DNA of 64,000 nt from Sporichthya brevicatena (GTDB taxonomy: Bacteria; Actinomycetota; Actinomycetes; Sporichthyales; Sporichthyaceae), in NCBI RefSeq assembly GCF_039525035.1, contig NZ_BAAAHE010000017.1, forward strand, positions 1 through 64,000, read 5' to 3'. Below are positions 44,168 through 54,057 of this stretch, in pieces. The notes under the pieces are model-generated. The model saw only the letters and a list, made by a program, of their open reading frames with translations, searched no databases and was not told the origin of the DNA. The translations under genes and the position numbers were made by a program. Within the stretch, counting starts at the first letter, position 1. The number at the start of each line of letters is the position of its first letter.

Positions 44168-44976
44168 GCCGCCAGGGCGGAGACGCTCGAGCCGTCGAGC
44201 AGGACCGCCGCGACGCCCTTCGGGTCGTCGTACATCGGCATGTGCCCCCAGCCGCGCGGCGTGAGCCAGCGGGTGTGCTCGGGCAGCTCGCCGCGGTAGC
44301 GGCAGCCCGGGCCGAGGATGACGTCGCGCGTGCCGAACGCGATCGTGATCGGCACGTCGATGTCGTGCCCGTCGGCGAAGCGCTGCCCGGACGCCGACGC
44401 CATCGTCAGCTTGAACGCCTCGGAGGCGAGCATCGCGCGGGAGTCCTCGAGCAGGACCGAGCGCGGCGTCCGCCACGGCTTGCCCATGACGTTCGCCGTC
44501 ATCGCCAGGCGGAGCGGGGTGATGCGGGTGACCGGGTCCATCAGCGGCCCGAACAGCTTGGGCAGGTCGTAGAGGCTGACGACCTGCCACTTCGTGTACC
44601 GCGGGACGCGGGTGCGCCACAGCCCGGCCGGGGCGATGCCGGTGACGGAGGCGGCGCGGCCGGCCTTGGCGATCTCCAGCGACAGCCATCCGCCGAGGGA
44701 GTTGCCGCCGTAGTGCGGGCGCTCCAGCCCGATCGAGGCGCAGAAGTCCGCGACGGTCCGCGCGATCCCGACCGCGCGCAGGTCCTGGCCCTCCGGGAGC
44801 GGGCTGGCCCCGAACCCGGGCAGGTCGATCGTGATCACCTCGCGGTGCGGCGCCAGCAGCGGAACGATCGGGTCCCACATGGCGCGGCGGCCGCCGATCC
44901 CGTGAAGCAGCACGAGCGGCGGGCCCTCGCCGGTCCGGGTGTGTTCCAGGACGATCTCGGTCCGGCGTGCCGCCAT
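44164..44976 (-). CDS. Alpha/beta hydrolase
   Basis: A 270-residue hydrolase: LLHGIGGRRAMWDP, DLPGFGASP, nucleophile elbow GNSLGG, acid in FGTRDVILGP and His in GWGHMPMYDDP. ATG 44976 is preferred over ATG 44985, because AAGGAG lies 9 bases before the former and directly against the latter. Divergent from the large acyl-CoA dehydrogenase. Substrate unknown. Confidence 0.88.
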   Translation of the reverse strand: MAARRTEIVLEHTRTGEGPPLVLLHGIGGRRAMWDPIVPLLAPHREVITIDLPGFGASPLPEGQDLRAVGIARTVADFCASIGLERPHYGGNSLGGWLSLEIAKAGRAASVTGIAPAGLWRTRVPRYTKWQVVSLYDLPKLFGPLMDPVTRITPLRLAMTANVMGKPWRTPRSVLLEDSRAMLASEAFKLTMASASGQRFADGHDIDVPITIAFGTRDVILGPGCRYRGELPEHTRWLTPRGWGHMPMYDDPKGVAAVLLDGSSVSALAA

Positions 44977-45019
44977 CGGGTGCATCTCCTTGCGGATCCT
45001 GGGCCGGATCGGCCTAAGT

Positions 45020-45031
45020 TACTGGCGAGTA
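45020..45031. promoter_or_regulatory. Palindromic operator upstream of the large acyl-CoA dehydrogenase
   Basis: TACT-GGCG-AGTA, extended to TTACTGGCGAGTAT, lies 80 bases before the dehydrogenase start and 44 before the divergent hydrolase. TTACTnGCnAGTAA-like sites are typical for TetR-type fatty-acid regulators. TATGCT (45031-45036) next to it could be a -10. Confidence 0.5.
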
Positions 45032-45110
45032 TGCTAAGGTTACCAAGCAGTAGGAAACGACTTCCCGCATTGTTCCGGGGTAGCCCGGGACGCTCGGCCA
45101 GGGGGCTGAC

Positions 45111-46940
45111 ATGGGTCACTACAAGAGCAACCGCCGCGACATCGAGTTCAACCTCTTCGAGTTCCTCCGGCGCGACGAGATTCTCGGCTCGGGCGCGTAC
45201 GCGGACATGGACGTGGAGTCCGCCCGCTCCATCCTGGACGAGGTCGAGCGCCTCGCGGTGGAGGACCTCGCCGACTCGATGATCGATTCCGACCGCAACC
45301 CGCCCGTCTTCGACCCGAAGACGAATTCGGTGACGATGCCGGAGTCGTTCAAGAAGTCGATGAACGCCTACATGAACTCCGAGATGTGGCGTCTCGACAT
45401 CCCCGTCGAGCTCGACGGCACGCGCGCGCCGGCCTCGCTGCGCTGGGCCGTCCAGGAGATGGTGCTCGGCGCCAACCCCGCGATCCACATGTTCGCGGCC
45501 GGCCCCGGCTTCGCGAGCATGCTGTACCAGAACGGCACCGAGGACCAGCGCAAGCTCGCGCAGCTCATGGTCGACAAGCGCTGGGGCGCCACGATGTGCC
45601 TCACCGAGCCCGACGCGGGCTCCGACGTCGGCGCCGGCCGCACCAAGGCCGTCCAGCAGCCCGACGGCACCTGGCACATCACCGGCGTGAAGCGCTTCAT
45701 CACCTCGGCCGAGCACGACATGGCCGACAACATCGTGCACTTCGTGCTGGCTCGCCCCGAGGGCGCCGGCATCGGCACCAAGGGCCTCTCGCTGTTCATC
45801 GTCCCCAAGTTCCACGTGAACCTGGAGACCGGTGAGCTCGGCGAGCGCAACGGCGCCTTCGTCACCAACGTCGAGCACAAGATGGGCCTGAAGGTCTCGA
45901 CGACCTGCGAGCTCACCCTCGGCGACTCGATCCCGGCCGTCGGCACCCTGCTCGGCGACGTGCACAACGGCATTGCGCAGATGTTCCTCATCATCGAGAA
46001 CGCCCGCATGATGGTCGGCACCAAGGCCATCGCGACGCTCTCGACCGGCTACCTCAACGCGCTCGAGTACGCCAAGGAGCGCGTCCAGGGCGCCGACCTC
46101 ACCCGCTTCACCGACAAGGCCGCGCCGCGGGTCACGATCCTCCACCACCCGGAGGTCCGCCGCTCGCTGATGATGCAGAAGGCGTACGCCGAGGGCATGC
46201 GCGCCCTCGTGCTCTACACCGCGAGCATCCAGGACGAGATCCACGCCGCCCAGGCGACCGGCGGGGAGGTCGACTCCGACGCCGAGCGTCTCAACGACCT
46301 GCTGCTCCCGATCGTCAAGGGCGTCGGCTCGGAGCGCTCCTGGGCCCTGCTGAGCGAGGCGCTGCAGATCTTCGGCGGCTCCGGCTACCTGCAGGAGTAC
46401 CCGCTCGAGCAGTACATCCGCGACGCCAAGATCGACACCCTCTACGAGGGCACCACGGCGATCCAGGCGATGGACTTCTTCTTCCGGAAGATCGTCCGCG
46501 ACTCCGGCCAGGCCCTCACCCGCCTCGCCGGCGAGATCGAGACCTTCGCGACCTCCGACCAGGACGGCCCGCTGGCCATCGAGCGGGCCCTGCTCGCCCG
46601 CGCGCTGGAGGACGTCCAGGGCATCGTCGGCACGATGGTGGAGTCGCTGACCAACGCCATGGGCGAGGTCACCGAGATGTACAAGGTCGGCCAGAACGCG
46701 AACCGCCTGCTGTTCGCCGCCGGCGACCTCGTCATCGGCTGGCTCCTGCTCCGTCAGGCCGAGGTGGCTCTGACCAAGCTCGCCGGCGAGCCGTCCGCCC
46801 GCGACAAGGCGTTCTACGAGGGCAAGGTCGCCGCGGCCCGCTTCTTCGCCGCGCAGGTCCTGCCGCTGCTCACCGCCCAGCGCGTCATCGCCGGGACGGT
46901 CGACAACAGCCTCATGGACGTCGCCGAGGACAGCTTCTAG
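45111..46940 (+). CDS. Acyl-CoA dehydrogenase, large (about 600-residue) class
   Basis: A 609-residue dehydrogenase of the FadE5-like class, with an extra N-terminal helix domain and a C-terminal helical extension relative to 380-residue members. It has [14 protein letters not shown] (signature 1), [41 protein letters not shown] and [15 protein letters not shown] with the catalytic Glu in YEGT. Codons are strongly biased, suggesting high expression. It acts on fatty acyl-CoAs in general metabolism, apart from the island. Two strong hairpins follow it. Confidence 0.94.
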   Translation: MGHYKSNRRDIEFNLFEFLRRDEILGSGAYADMDVESARSILDEVERLAVEDLADSMIDSDRNPPVFDPKTNSVTMPESFKKSMNAYMNSEMWRLDIPVELDGTRAPASLRWAVQEMVLGANPAIHMFAAGPGFASMLYQNGTEDQRKLAQLMVDKRWGATMCLTEPDAGSDVGAGRTKAVQQPDGTWHITGVKRFITSAEHDMADNIVHFVLARPEGAGIGTKGLSLFIVPKFHVNLETGELGERNGAFVTNVEHKMGLKVSTTCELTLGDSIPAVGTLLGDVHNGIAQMFLIIENARMMVGTKAIATLSTGYLNALEYAKERVQGADLTRFTDKAAPRVTILHHPEVRRSLMMQKAYAEGMRALVLYTASIQDEIHAAQATGGEVDSDAERLNDLLLPIVKGVGSERSWALLSEALQIFGGSGYLQEYPLEQYIRDAKIDTLYEGTTAIQAMDFFFRKIVRDSGQALTRLAGEIETFATSDQDGPLAIERALLARALEDVQGIVGTMVESLTNAMGEVTEMYKVGQNANRLLFAAGDLVIGWLLLRQAEVALTKLAGEPSARDKAFYEGKVAAARFFAAQVLPLLTAQRVIAGTVDNSLMDVAEDSF

Positions 46941-46986
46941 GAATTTCGCCGAGGCAGGTGTACGACGCCGTTTGCCCGGGTAATCG

Positions 46987-47023
46987 ACGAGGGACCGTGG
47001 AGCACGTCGCCACGGTCCCTCGT
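46987..47023 (+). terminator. Hairpin terminator of the acyl-CoA dehydrogenase gene
   Basis: ACGAGGGACCGTGG (46987-47000) and its exact complement (47010-47023) form a 14-bp stem with a 9-base loop, 46 bases after the stop codon. Confidence 0.8.
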
Positions 47024-47106
47024 TCGATATCGGGCGACTGGGCACCTGGTGGGGGTTCCCGAGTCGCCACCGGCAGGTCGCAACACCGGCACCAGCGACC
47101 GGCCCC

Positions 47107-47155
47107 GATACGGGTGAGGCGCAGCGGATCGGCAGCCGCGCGCCTCACCCGTATC
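47107..47155. terminator. Second hairpin, between convergent genes
   Basis: GATACGGGTGAGGCGC (47107-47122) pairs perfectly with 47140-47155 (16 bp, 17-base loop) and is followed by AATTTCTCT. It stands between the dehydrogenase terminator and the end of the ArsB-like gene on the other strand, whose transcript it would stop. Confidence 0.7.
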
Positions 47156-47237
47156 AATTTCTCTGGTGCGTGCTCCGCACGCGTCGCGCTCGGCGGGGGG
47201 ACGGCTCGCTGCGCTCGCGACCCCGTGGCGTGCGGCG

Positions 47238-48491
47238 TCAGGCGCCGATGGTGTGGAGGCTCGCCCAGAGGGCAGCGGTTGCTCCGAGGAGAGCGACGGG
47301 GACGGTGACCAGACCGTGGCGGGTGAAGTCCGCGAGCTTCGGGTGCGCGCCTTCGGAGCGCGAGACGCGGAGCCAGAGCATCGAGGCCAGCGAGCCGACG
47401 TAGGTCAGGTTCGGCCCGATGTTGACGCCGAGCAACAGGGCGAGCACCGGGCCGCTGCCGCTCGGCGCGACGAACGGGAGCAACAGCAACGTCGCGGGCA
47501 GGTTGTTGAGCAGATTGGCGGCGACGGCGCCGACGACCGCGATCACCAGCAGCCCCGCGAGGGTGTCGGGCTGGTCGACGAGCCCGTCGACGACGTCGCC
47601 CAGGCCCTCGTCGGTGGCCGTGCGCACGACGACGGCGAGCGCGGCCACGAACAGCAGGAACCCCGGCTCGCACCAGCGGACCAGGTCGACCGGTGTCGGC
47701 CCGGCGCCCCGCCACTGCTTCCCCGCCAGCACCAGCGCGGCGGCCGCGACCACCCAGCCCGGGTGGATGCCGAGCGGCGAACTCGCCACCAGCCCGGCGA
47801 GGGTGACGACGAGGACCGCGAGTGCGAGGACCGGCGCGCGTTCGTCCGGCCCGGCAGTACGGTCCGGTACCGGCGCGGTCGCGGCCGGCCGCAGGTCGCC
47901 CGCGAAGCAGACCCGCGTCCCGACGTACTCCACCACCAGCACGACGAGCAGCGGCAGCGCCATGAGCGCCGCGAACCTCGCGAACGAAAGACCGCTCGCC
48001 TCGTAGGCCAGCAGGTTCGTCAGGTTCGAGACCGGCAGCAGGAGCGACGCCGAGTTCGCCAGGTGCACGGTGGCGTGCAGGTGCGGACGGGCGGGGGTCC
48101 GGACGCGCACTGCCGCCGCGATCACGACCGGCGTGAACAGCACGACGGTCGCGTCCAGACTCAGCACGGTCGTGATCGTTGTCCCGACGAACAACACCCA
48201 CGCCAGCAAGGCGGACGGGCGCCCCCGGGCCGCGGCCGAGAGCACCGCACCGGCCCACCGGAACAGGCCCTCCCGGGCGCACAACCGCCCCAGCACGAGC
48301 ACGGCGGCGAGGAAGCCGAGCGTCGGCGCGATCGCCTCGACCTCGTCGGCGGCGGTCCGCACGTTCGTCGGGCCGAGGACGCACAGCGCGGCGGCGGGCA
48401 CCGCGACGACCGCCTCGGTGAACCGGGGCGGACGCACGATGGCTGCCGCAAGTGTGACGGCGAGCAACACGAGCGCCATCACCAGCCCCAT
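47238..48491 (-). CDS. ArsB/NhaD-type (SLC13-like) permease
   Basis: A 417-residue protein with about eleven membrane helices. LNNLPATLLLLPF and GTTITTVLSLDATVVLFTPV are the two ion-transporter hallmark regions, with SNLTNLLAYEASGLSF between. ArsB-like sequence suggests arsenite efflux or an anion/sodium antiporter. No other ars gene is near, so arsenite is not assured. GGGAG precedes ATG 48491. It is divergent from a TetR gene. Confidence 0.85.
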   Translation of the reverse strand: MGLVMALVLLAVTLAAAIVRPPRFTEAVVAVPAAALCVLGPTNVRTAADEVEAIAPTLGFLAAVLVLGRLCAREGLFRWAGAVLSAAARGRPSALLAWVLFVGTTITTVLSLDATVVLFTPVVIAAAVRVRTPARPHLHATVHLANSASLLLPVSNLTNLLAYEASGLSFARFAALMALPLLVVLVVEYVGTRVCFAGDLRPAATAPVPDRTAGPDERAPVLALAVLVVTLAGLVASSPLGIHPGWVVAAAALVLAGKQWRGAGPTPVDLVRWCEPGFLLFVAALAVVVRTATDEGLGDVVDGLVDQPDTLAGLLVIAVVGAVAANLLNNLPATLLLLPFVAPSGSGPVLALLLGVNIGPNLTYVGSLASMLWLRVSRSEGAHPKLADFTRHGLVTVPVALLGATAALWASLHTIGA

Positions 48492-48721
48492 GCTGCTCTC
48501 CCGTTTTCCGATGCCTCGTCAGTTGCACAAATCGGACGGGCGTGGCGATCTCGTTTTCCGCCCGAAAAGTGGCAAAGATGATCTTGGTCGGCGAGCCGTC
48601 GGTGAGGACCGAGTAGCGCGTCGGTGCACAAGCAGGAGTAATCTTCGGGCTTTGTAGAAAGAAGATCTTGGACGACACCGCTACCGCCGGCGGTCTCCCC
48701 CGACAGGCGAGGACGAGGTCC
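48492..48721. other. Divergent regulatory region with AAGAT/ATCTT palindromes
   Basis: 230 bases between the permease and the TetR gene. AAGAT-G-ATCTT (48575-48585) followed by GGTCG, and AAGATCTT (48662-48669) followed by GGACG, are two similar palindromes and candidate binding sites of the TetR protein. No gene is seen. Confidence 0.45.
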
Positions 48722-49450
48722 ATGACCCTCCAGCACTTCGAGACCGGCTCCGGGACACCGCTGCAGCCACTCCGACGCGCACCCATGCAGCGTCGCAGCG
48801 TCGAGCGTGTCCAGCGGATGCTCGACGCCGCCCAGCAACTCGTCGCCGAGGTCGGGTACGACGCGCTGACGACGACGCTGATCGCCGAGCGCGCAGACGT
48901 CTCGATCGGCTCGCTGTACCAGTTCTTCCCGGACAAGCAGGCGGTCGTCCGTGCCGTCGCCCTGCGGAACCTGGAGCGCTTCACCGAGCGCCTCACGGAC
49001 CTCGCGGGGTCGAAGGAGCACACGACCTGGTGGGACCTCACCAACGCCGTGCTCGACGCCTATGTCGCGATGCACCACGACATCCCGGGCTTCCAGACGA
49101 TCCGTTTCGGCGACGTTGCGGATCTTCATCTGCTCGACCCGGTGCGCGACAACGACAGCGTCGTCGCCGAGCGTTTCGTGAAGCTGATCCGGCCGACGGT
49201 CGACGTGGCGGAGGACGTCGACCTCGAGCTGGACATGGTCATCGCCGTCAAGATCGCCGACGTCCTGACCCGCTACGCGTTCGAGCGTGACCCGAACGGC
49301 GACCAGGCGGTGCTGGGCGAGGCCAAGCGCCTCGTGCGCGCGCATCTCGCACGGCGCTTCGGGGATCCGACCGAGTCCGACGCTCCATCAGAAGCTGAGG
49401 CGTCGTCAGATTCTGCGGGCTCGACTGCGTCAGAGTCGCCGGTCGCGTAG
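48722..49450 (+). CDS. TetR-family transcriptional regulator
   Basis: A 242-residue regulator with the helix-turn-helix TTTLIAERADVSIGSLYQFFPDK (about residues 55-77) and a variable C-terminal domain with a Ser/Glu/Ala tail. ATG 48722 (MTLQHFETGSG) is preceded by GAGG; an upstream TTG at 48668 is possible but lies in a candidate operator. It may regulate the divergent permease. Its end overlaps the nitrilase gene by 21 bases, tail to tail. Confidence 0.88.
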   Translation: MTLQHFETGSGTPLQPLRRAPMQRRSVERVQRMLDAAQQLVAEVGYDALTTTLIAERADVSIGSLYQFFPDKQAVVRAVALRNLERFTERLTDLAGSKEHTTWWDLTNAVLDAYVAMHHDIPGFQTIRFGDVADLHLLDPVRDNDSVVAERFVKLIRPTVDVAEDVDLELDMVIAVKIADVLTRYAFERDPNGDQAVLGEAKRLVRAHLARRFGDPTESDAPSEAEASSDSAGSTASESPVA

Positions 49451-50200
49451 CGCCGGGAAGTCGGCCCGCACCTGCTCGACGCGGGCCGGGTCGATCTCGA
49501 CGTCGATCACCGTGGGCTCGGTGCCGGCCTCGGCCACGACCTCGCCCCACGGGTCGATGACGACGCTGTGCCCGGCCTGCCGCACGCCGTGGTGCTCACC
49601 GCACGCGTCGGCGGCGACGACGTACGCGAGGTTCTCCACCGCCCGCGCGCGCGTGAGCAGGCGCCAGTGCTCGAGGCGCCGCTCGGGCCACGACGACGCG
49701 ATGACGAACATCTGCGCCCCGGCCTCGGTGAGGCGCCGGAACAGCTCCGGGAACCGGAGGTCGTAGCAGGTGGCGACACCCATCGTCAGTTCGCCACCGG
49801 TCACGGTCAGGAACTCGTCGCCCGCGGTCATCACCGCGGCCTCCCCCTCGGCGAAGCCGAAGCGGTGGATCTTGCGGTAGATCGCGCGCAGGTCCCCGTG
49901 CGGACCGAGGAGCACGGAGGTGTTGAACAGGTCGTCCCCCGCGCGCTCGACGACCGATCCGCCGTGCAGCATGACGCCGGCGTCCTTGGCCGCCTGGGCG
50001 AGCGCGGCGACCGTCGGCCCGTCGAGCGGCTCCGCCGTCTGCTCCCACTCGCGGTACGCCCACGCGCCCTGCGGCCAGAGCTCCGGGAGCACGACCAGGT
50101 CGGCCCCGGCGCAGCTCCGCACCGTCTCGCACGCCTGCGCCACCCGCTCGGCGAGCGGCTGCGCCAGGTTGACCTCGAGCTGGACCAGGCAGACCCTCAT
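49430..50200 (-). CDS. Carbon-nitrogen hydrolase (nitrilase superfamily amidase)
   Basis: A 256-residue nitrilase-superfamily enzyme. The triad is Glu in VVLPELWPQGAW, Lys in YRKIHRFGFAEGE, and Cys in GVATCYDLRFPELFR. The motifs are those of omega-amidase/Nit-type proteins, which hydrolyse deaminated glutathione or short amides. ATG 50200. It sits directly behind the E2 gene on the other side of a short gap, same strand but downstream. Confidence 0.9.
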   Translation of the reverse strand: MRVCLVQLEVNLAQPLAERVAQACETVRSCAGADLVVLPELWPQGAWAYREWEQTAEPLDGPTVAALAQAAKDAGVMLHGGSVVERAGDDLFNTSVLLGPHGDLRAIYRKIHRFGFAEGEAAVMTAGDEFLTVTGGELTMGVATCYDLRFPELFRRLTEAGAQMFVIASSWPERRLEHWRLLTRARAVENLAYVVAADACGEHHGVRQAGHSVVIDPWGEVVAEAGTEPTVIDVEIDPARVEQVRADFPALRDRRL

Positions 50201-50219
50201 CCCCCCATCCTGCCCGCCC

Positions 50220-51728
50220 TCAGAAGAGCAGGGCCGCGATGGGGTTCTCGATGACGTTGGCGACGTCGACGAGGAACTTCGACCCGGCCGCACCGTCGAC
50301 GATCCGGTGGTCGAAGGACAGCGCCAACGTCGTCACCTGACGGGGCATCACGACGCCTTCGACGACCCACGGCTGCGGCTTGATCGCGCCGAAGGCGAGG
50401 ATCGCGGACTCGCCGGGGTTGATGATCGGCGTTCCGGTGTCCACGCCGAACACGCCGACGTTCGTGATGGTGAACGTGCCGCCGGCCATGTCCGACGGCG
50501 CGGTGCGCCCGGCGCGCGCGGTCTCGGTGAGCTGGTTGAGCGCCGTGGCGAGCTCCGGCCAGGACATCGCGTCCGCGTCCTTGATGTTCGGGACGATCAG
50601 CCCGCGCGGGGTGGCCGCGGCGATGCCGAGGTTCACGTACCGCTTGAGGACGATCTCCTGCGCCTGCTCGTCCCACGTCGCGTTCACCTCGGGGGTGTTG
50701 CGCACCGCGAGGCACACGGCCTTCGCGAGGACGAGCAGCGGCGAGACCTTGATGCCGGCCATGCCGGGGTGCTTCTTCAACTGCTCGACGAAGTCCATCG
50801 TGCGCGTCGCGTCGACGGTGACGAACTCCGTGACGTGCGGCGCGGTGAACGCACTCGTCACCATCGCCTGCGCCGTCATCTTGCGGACGCCCTTGATCGG
50901 GATCCGCTCCTCGCGGGCGGTCGACGGGCGCGACTCCCCGGCGAGGGAGACGGCCGAGGGCCCGGCCGCCGCGGCGACGTCGGCGCGGGTGATGGTCCCG
51001 CCCGGGCCGGTCGGGGTCACCGTGCGCAGGTCGACGCCGAGGTCGCGCGCCATCTTGCGGACCGGCGGCTTGGCCAGGACGGTGACCTTGCCGATCTCGC
51101 CCTGCTCCTCGACCGCGATGGTGCGGGCCGGGACGGCCGAGCCGGCGTGCGGGGCTTCGCGGGCCTCGACCAGGCGACCGACCTCGAGGCCGCCGTGGCG
51201 CACCGGCTTCACGCCCTCGCTGCCGAGCGGACCGCCGGGGACCTCCGGGTCGCCCGCGGGCGGCGGCTGGTGAGCTCCGTCGTGGACTGCGCGTCGCGGG
51301 CGACGCTTCGCCGTCGTGTTCCGCGGCCCGTACCCGACGAGGACGGCGGTGCGCCCGCCCGGCGCCTCGCCGCCGATCAGACCGGCGGCGACCGCGGGTT
51401 CCTCGTCGGCACCACCCATCGCCTCGGCGACCGCGGCCTGCGCCGGCACGGCCGGCGCCTCGGACGGGGCCGCCGGCGCGGATCCCGGCTCGGTCTCGAT
51501 GGTGATGATCGGAGCACCCACGTCGACCATGTCGCCGACGCTCGCCAGCAGTTCGACGACCTCGCCCTCGTACGGGCTGGGGAGCTCGACCGCGGCCTTG
51601 GCCGTCTCGATCTCGACCAGGGTCTGATTGGTCGTCACGCGGTCGCCGACCTGGACGAACCACTGCAGGATCTCGCCCTCGGTGAGACCCTCACCGACGT
51701 CGGGGAGCTTGAACTGGCGACGAGCCAC
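50220..51728 (-). CDS. 2-oxoacid dehydrogenase complex E2 (dihydrolipoamide acyltransferase)
   Basis: A 502-residue E2. One lipoyl domain (Lys in VEIETAKAAVELPSP) starts it, a linker of about 100 residues follows, the E1/E3-binding domain is PPVRKMARDLGVDLRTVTPTGPGG, and the catalytic domain ends in LSFDHRIVDGAAGSKFL (HxxxDG). The linker lacks the usual Ala/Pro form over residues about 145-200 and is His/Gly/Glu-rich there. GTG 51728 follows AAGGGAAGG. E1 genes upstream point to a branched-chain 2-oxoacid dehydrogenase. Confidence 0.93.
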   Translation of the reverse strand: MARRQFKLPDVGEGLTEGEILQWFVQVGDRVTTNQTLVEIETAKAAVELPSPYEGEVVELLASVGDMVDVGAPIITIETEPGSAPAAPSEAPAVPAQAAVAEAMGGADEEPAVAAGLIGGEAPGGRTAVLVGYGPRNTTAKRRPRRAVHDGAHQPPPAGDPEVPGGPLGSEGVKPVRHGGLEVGRLVEAREAPHAGSAVPARTIAVEEQGEIGKVTVLAKPPVRKMARDLGVDLRTVTPTGPGGTITRADVAAAAGPSAVSLAGESRPSTAREERIPIKGVRKMTAQAMVTSAFTAPHVTEFVTVDATRTMDFVEQLKKHPGMAGIKVSPLLVLAKAVCLAVRNTPEVNATWDEQAQEIVLKRYVNLGIAAATPRGLIVPNIKDADAMSWPELATALNQLTETARAGRTAPSDMAGGTFTITNVGVFGVDTGTPIINPGESAILAFGAIKPQPWVVEGVVMPRQVTTLALSFDHRIVDGAAGSKFLVDVANVIENPIAALLF

Positions 51729-51750
51729 CTGCGACCTTCCCTTCGACGAT

Positions 51751-52779
51751 TCAGTACGCGAGCGAGCGGTCCACGGCGTCGAGCACACGATCGAGGTCCG
51801 GCAGATACTCCTCCTCGATCCGCGACGGCGGGTAGGGCGTGTCGAACCCGCCCACGCGCAGCACCGGCGCCTCGAGGTGGTGGAAGCAGGCCTCGGTGAC
51901 CGCGGCTGCGATCTCCGCGCCCATGCCGAGCGTCACCGGTGCCTCGTGGACGACGACGAGCCGGCTGGTGCGGCGCACCGACGCGACGATCGTGTCCATG
52001 TCGAGCGGTGAGAGCGAACGGAGGTCGAGCACCTCGATGCTCGTGCCGTCCTCCGCCGCGGCGGACGCGGCGTCCATGCAGACCTTCACCATCGGTCCGT
52101 AGGCCGCGACCGTGATGTCCGCGCCCTCGCGGACCACGCGCGCCTGGTCGAGCCCCTCCGGCGGCGGCCCGGCCGAGACGTCGAGGGAGGACTTCTCCCA
52201 GTAGCGCCGCTTCGGCTCGAAGAAGATGACGGGGTCGTCGGAGGCGATGGCCTGCTGGATCATCCAGTAGGCGTCGACCGGGTTGGAGCACGCGACGACG
52301 CGCAGGCCGGCGGTGTGGGCGAAGTACGCCTCGGGCGACTCGGAGTGGTGCTCGACCGCACCGATGCCCCCACCGAAGGGGATGCGCACGACGACCGGCA
52401 GCTTCGAGTGCCCCTTGGACCGCGCGTGCATCTTCGCGAGCTGGCAGACGATCTGGTCGAAGGCCGGGAAGACGAAGCCGTCGAACTGGATCTCGCACAC
52501 CGGGCGGTAGCCGCGCAGCGCCATGCCGATCGCGGTGCCGAGGATCCCGGACTCGGCGAGCGGGGTGTCGATGACGCGGTCCTCGCCGAAGTCCTTCTGC
52601 AGTCCGTCGGTGACGCGGAAGACGCCACCCAGCTTGCCGATGTCCTCACCCATCAGGACGACCTTCGGGTCGCGCTCCATCGCGGCGCGCAGGCCCATCG
52701 TGATCGCCTTGGCGAGGGTCGTCGTCTGGCCGGCCGCGGGAGCCGCGGCCGCCGTGCTCGACACCGGTGTGCTCGTCAC
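51751..52779 (-). CDS. 2-oxoacid dehydrogenase E1 component, beta subunit
   Basis: A 342-residue transketolase-like beta subunit: MGEDIGKLGGVFRVTDGLQKDFG, DTPLAESGILGTAIG, EIQFDGFVFPAFDQ, PFGGGIGAVEHHSES and the C-terminal EAPVTLGMGAEI. With E1 alpha it decarboxylates 2-oxoacids and passes the acyl group to E2. GTG 52779 overlaps the E1 alpha stop (GTGA). Confidence 0.95.
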   Translation of the reverse strand: MTSTPVSSTAAAAPAAGQTTTLAKAITMGLRAAMERDPKVVLMGEDIGKLGGVFRVTDGLQKDFGEDRVIDTPLAESGILGTAIGMALRGYRPVCEIQFDGFVFPAFDQIVCQLAKMHARSKGHSKLPVVVRIPFGGGIGAVEHHSESPEAYFAHTAGLRVVACSNPVDAYWMIQQAIASDDPVIFFEPKRRYWEKSSLDVSAGPPPEGLDQARVVREGADITVAAYGPMVKVCMDAASAAAEDGTSIEVLDLRSLSPLDMDTIVASVRRTSRLVVVHEAPVTLGMGAEIAAAVTEACFHHLEAPVLRVGGFDTPYPPSRIEEEYLPDLDRVLDAVDRSLAY

Positions 52780-53894
52780 TGCTCCTCCTCCACACCCTCG
52801 AACGACGCCAGGTAGGCGGCGAACGCGTCGCGCTGCCGCGCCAGCGGCGGATGCGGGTCGGCGTAGACGTGGTCGAACATCGACAACGGGTCCGGGTCCG
52901 GCATCTCGATGCAACCGGAGCGGATGTGCTTGGCGAGTTCGTCCGACTCCTGCTCGAGCGCCTCGAACCACGCCTGGTCGACCTTGCCGGTACGGATCAG
53001 GTAGGAACGCAGCCGCTCGATCGGGTCCTTGAGCTTCCACGACTCGACCTCGGCGGCGATGCGGTACCGCGTCGGGTCGTCGGAGGTGGTGTGCGCGCCC
53101 ATCCGGTACGTGTACGCCTCGATGAACGTGGGACCGCTGCCCTCCCGGGCTCGGGCCAGCGCCGCCTGCGTGACCGCGTAGGTCGCGAGGACGTCGTTGC
53201 CGTCGACGCGCACGCCGGGGAAGCCGAAGCCCCGGGCCCGCTGGTAGAGCGGGATGCGCGACTGCCGCTCGAGCGGCTCGGAGATCGCCCACTGGTTGTT
53301 CTGGCAGAAGAAGACGACCGGGGCGTTGTTCACCGCCGCCCAGATGAAGGCCTCGTTGACGTCGCCCTGACTGGTCGCGCCGTCGCCGAAGTACGCGACG
53401 GCAGCCGCGTTGCGCGCCGGGTCGGCGTCGCCGGTCATGCCGTCGCGCTGGATGCCCATCGCGTAGCCGACCGCGTGCAGCGTCTGCGCGCCGATGACGA
53501 TCGTGTACAGGTGGAAGTGGTGCTCCTCGGGGTCCCAGCCGCCCATGTCGACACCGCGGAACAGGCCGAGCAGCTTGAGCGGGTCGACCCCACGGCACCA
53601 CGCGACGCCGTGCTCGCGGTAGGTCGGGAAGACGTGGTCGTTCGGGCCCATCGCGCGGCCCGAGCCGATCTGCGCCGCCTCCTGCCCGAGCAGGGAGGCC
53701 CAGATCCCGAGCTCGCCCTGGCGCTGCAACGCGGTCGCCTCGGCGTCGATGCGGCGAACGAGTGCGAGGTCGCGGTACAGCCCCCGTAGCTCCTCATCAC
53801 TGAACTCGACCCGGTACTCCGGATGCTCGACCAGCTCGCCCTCGGGCGTGAGCAGTTGCACGAGTTCGACGGCGTCGTCAGGGGTCACGGCCAC
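52776..53894 (-). CDS. 2-oxoacid dehydrogenase E1 component, alpha subunit
   Basis: A 372-residue alpha subunit. The thiamine diphosphate motif GDGATSQGDVNEAFIWAAVN runs on to the closing NN; YRMGAHTTSDDPTRYR is the phosphorylation-loop region found in branched-chain enzymes. GTG 53894 is the longest start, but GTG 53888 is better spaced from GGGAG. First gene of an E1 alpha - E1 beta - E2 operon; no E3 is present. Confidence 0.95.
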   Translation of the reverse strand: MAVTPDDAVELVQLLTPEGELVEHPEYRVEFSDEELRGLYRDLALVRRIDAEATALQRQGELGIWASLLGQEAAQIGSGRAMGPNDHVFPTYREHGVAWCRGVDPLKLLGLFRGVDMGGWDPEEHHFHLYTIVIGAQTLHAVGYAMGIQRDGMTGDADPARNAAAVAYFGDGATSQGDVNEAFIWAAVNNAPVVFFCQNNQWAISEPLERQSRIPLYQRARGFGFPGVRVDGNDVLATYAVTQAALARAREGSGPTFIEAYTYRMGAHTTSDDPTRYRIAAEVESWKLKDPIERLRSYLIRTGKVDQAWFEALEQESDELAKHIRSGCIEMPDPDPLSMFDHVYADPHPPLARQRDAFAAYLASFEGVEEEQ

Positions 53895-53983
53895 TCCCGT
53901 CAGGAAGACCTCACCGAAGATCCACGGTATCCACTCGCACCCGTTCCCGCGGTGACATTGGGCCGCTCACACGCCCCCAACGC

Positions 53984-54019
53984 GAACTCCCCCGCCGGCC
54001 GAGGCCGACGGGGGAGTTC
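53984..54019 (-). terminator. Terminator of the glycine-rich protein gene
   Basis: GAACTCCCCCGCCGGC (53984-53999) pairs with 54004-54019 with one wobble, loop CGAG: a 16-bp stem about 40 bases behind the stop of the large surface protein and upstream of the E1 alpha operon. Confidence 0.75.
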
Positions 54020-54057
54020 GTGTTGTCCGTTGTGTTCAGTTTTGCGCGATGCGGGTC

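Noticed and set aside
51751-53601. 616-codon frame suggesting an E1 alpha-beta fusion
   Set aside because: The first part is out of frame with E1 alpha and has no family motif; E1 alpha and E1 beta are separate overlapping genes.
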